A stretch of DNA of 13,563 nucleotides from JAUQQI01 sp042408785. GTDB lineage: Bacteria; Chloroflexota; Dehalococcoidia; JAUQQI01. Position numbers and translations under genes: made by a program. Of the stretch, positions 13,441 through 13,563 are shown in pieces. The notes under the pieces are model-generated. The model ran no database searches, was not told where the DNA came from, and saw nothing but the letters and a program-made list of their open reading frames with translations. Location of the stretch: the NCBI GenBank assembly GCA_042408785.1, contig JBHOQU010000126.1, forward strand, positions 1 through 13,563, given 5' to 3'. Positions within the stretch are counted from its first letter, which is position 1, and every line of letters starts with the position of its first letter.

Positions 13441-13563
13441 AACAAAAATGGACCAATCGGTTATCCTATCCAGATGAAGCTGAGCGAATGGGCACCTACA
13501 AGACGGCGTGGCGCTGGGTGCGGCAAGGGAAGATGCCCGTTCCCTTCGTAAAGACACCCGGTC
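13441..13563 (+). mobile_element. Left end of an IS607-type insertion sequence (runs off the right edge)
   Basis: From about 13441 the sequence becomes less GC-rich and no longer fits the TlpA-like protein. At 13474 a recombinase start typical of IS607 appears. Its left end therefore lies about 30-35 bases upstream of that ATG, as usual in this family, which makes no terminal inverted repeats and no target duplication. The exact junction is uncertain by several bases because only one end is in view. Confidence 0.7.
13474..13563 (+). pseudogene. IS607-family serine recombinase (OrfA), N-terminus, frameshifted and partial
   Basis: IS607 transposases are serine recombinases with an N-terminal MerR-like DNA-binding domain before the catalytic domain. 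The ATG at 13474 opens MKLSEWA, the standard start of the family, but the match then moves to another frame: MGTYKTAWRWVRQGKMPVPF from ATG 13488 (RMG, TYKTAWRW and GKMPVPF are typical). Relatives have a few residues (about RR) between the two parts, so about 13 bases (3n+1) appear lost. The 13488 frame is the same frame as the disrupted TlpA-like gene. The catalytic domain is off the edge, so the rest cannot be judged. Starting at 13488 would lose part of the first helix. Confidence 0.75.

Noticed and set aside
1..13563. CRISPR arrays, tRNA or rRNA genes
   Set aside because: No spaced identical repeats, cloverleaf or rRNA-like conserved blocks were seen on either strand.

Overview
The window is a GC-rich bacterial segment (my estimate is about two-thirds G+C) with strong AAAGGAGG-type ribosome binding sites, frequent GTG starts and near-consensus sigma-70-type promoters. 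Both substrate-binding proteins look like Tat-exported lipoproteins. One protein carries an N-terminal module of a kind common in Chloroflexota surface proteins. This suggests a Chloroflexota or deep-branching Bacillota bacterium, but the sequence alone does not settle it.

Layout. Positions 1-5140, minus strand, hold an operon read right to left. A clear promoter (5111-5140) precedes an NMT1/SsuA-type substrate-binding lipoprotein, a BPD-type permease and an ATPase. An internal promoter (2309-2338) then precedes a short-chain dehydrogenase/reductase (SDR) and an exported AttH/CrtC-like lipocalin protein. A further open frame runs off the left edge. The uptake genes and the SDR/AttH pair may share a substrate pathway, but the substrate is not readable from sequence. 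A family-4 glycosyltransferase (5150-6259, minus) sits upstream as its own unit.

Positions 6305-8449, plus strand, hold a frameshifted DinB-family gene, an intact seven-bladed beta-propeller gene made of about 40-residue repeats, and the remains of a VapBC-like toxin-antitoxin pair with a lost start codon and several frameshifts. A PAC2-family gene (8556-9485, plus) follows, with a textbook promoter that predicts a leaderless mRNA. It abuts the convergent tctA gene with no base between them.

Positions 9486-12746, minus strand, hold a complete tripartite tricarboxylate transporter operon, tctC-tctB-tctA, with a strong promoter and a leader of about 180 nt. A divergent plus-strand unit starts at 12881 with an extended -10 promoter that contains an inverted repeat. 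It encodes a membrane-anchored TlpA-like thioredoxin-fold protein that is cut off near residue 170 by the left end of an IS607-type element. The element's serine recombinase gene begins at 13474, is frameshifted near its start, and runs off the right edge.

I see no clearly new defence or biosynthetic system. The points most worth following are the IS607 insertion with its read-through fusion, the decayed toxin-antitoxin locus, the module architecture of the AttH-like protein, and several well-defined promoters and operator-like palindromes.
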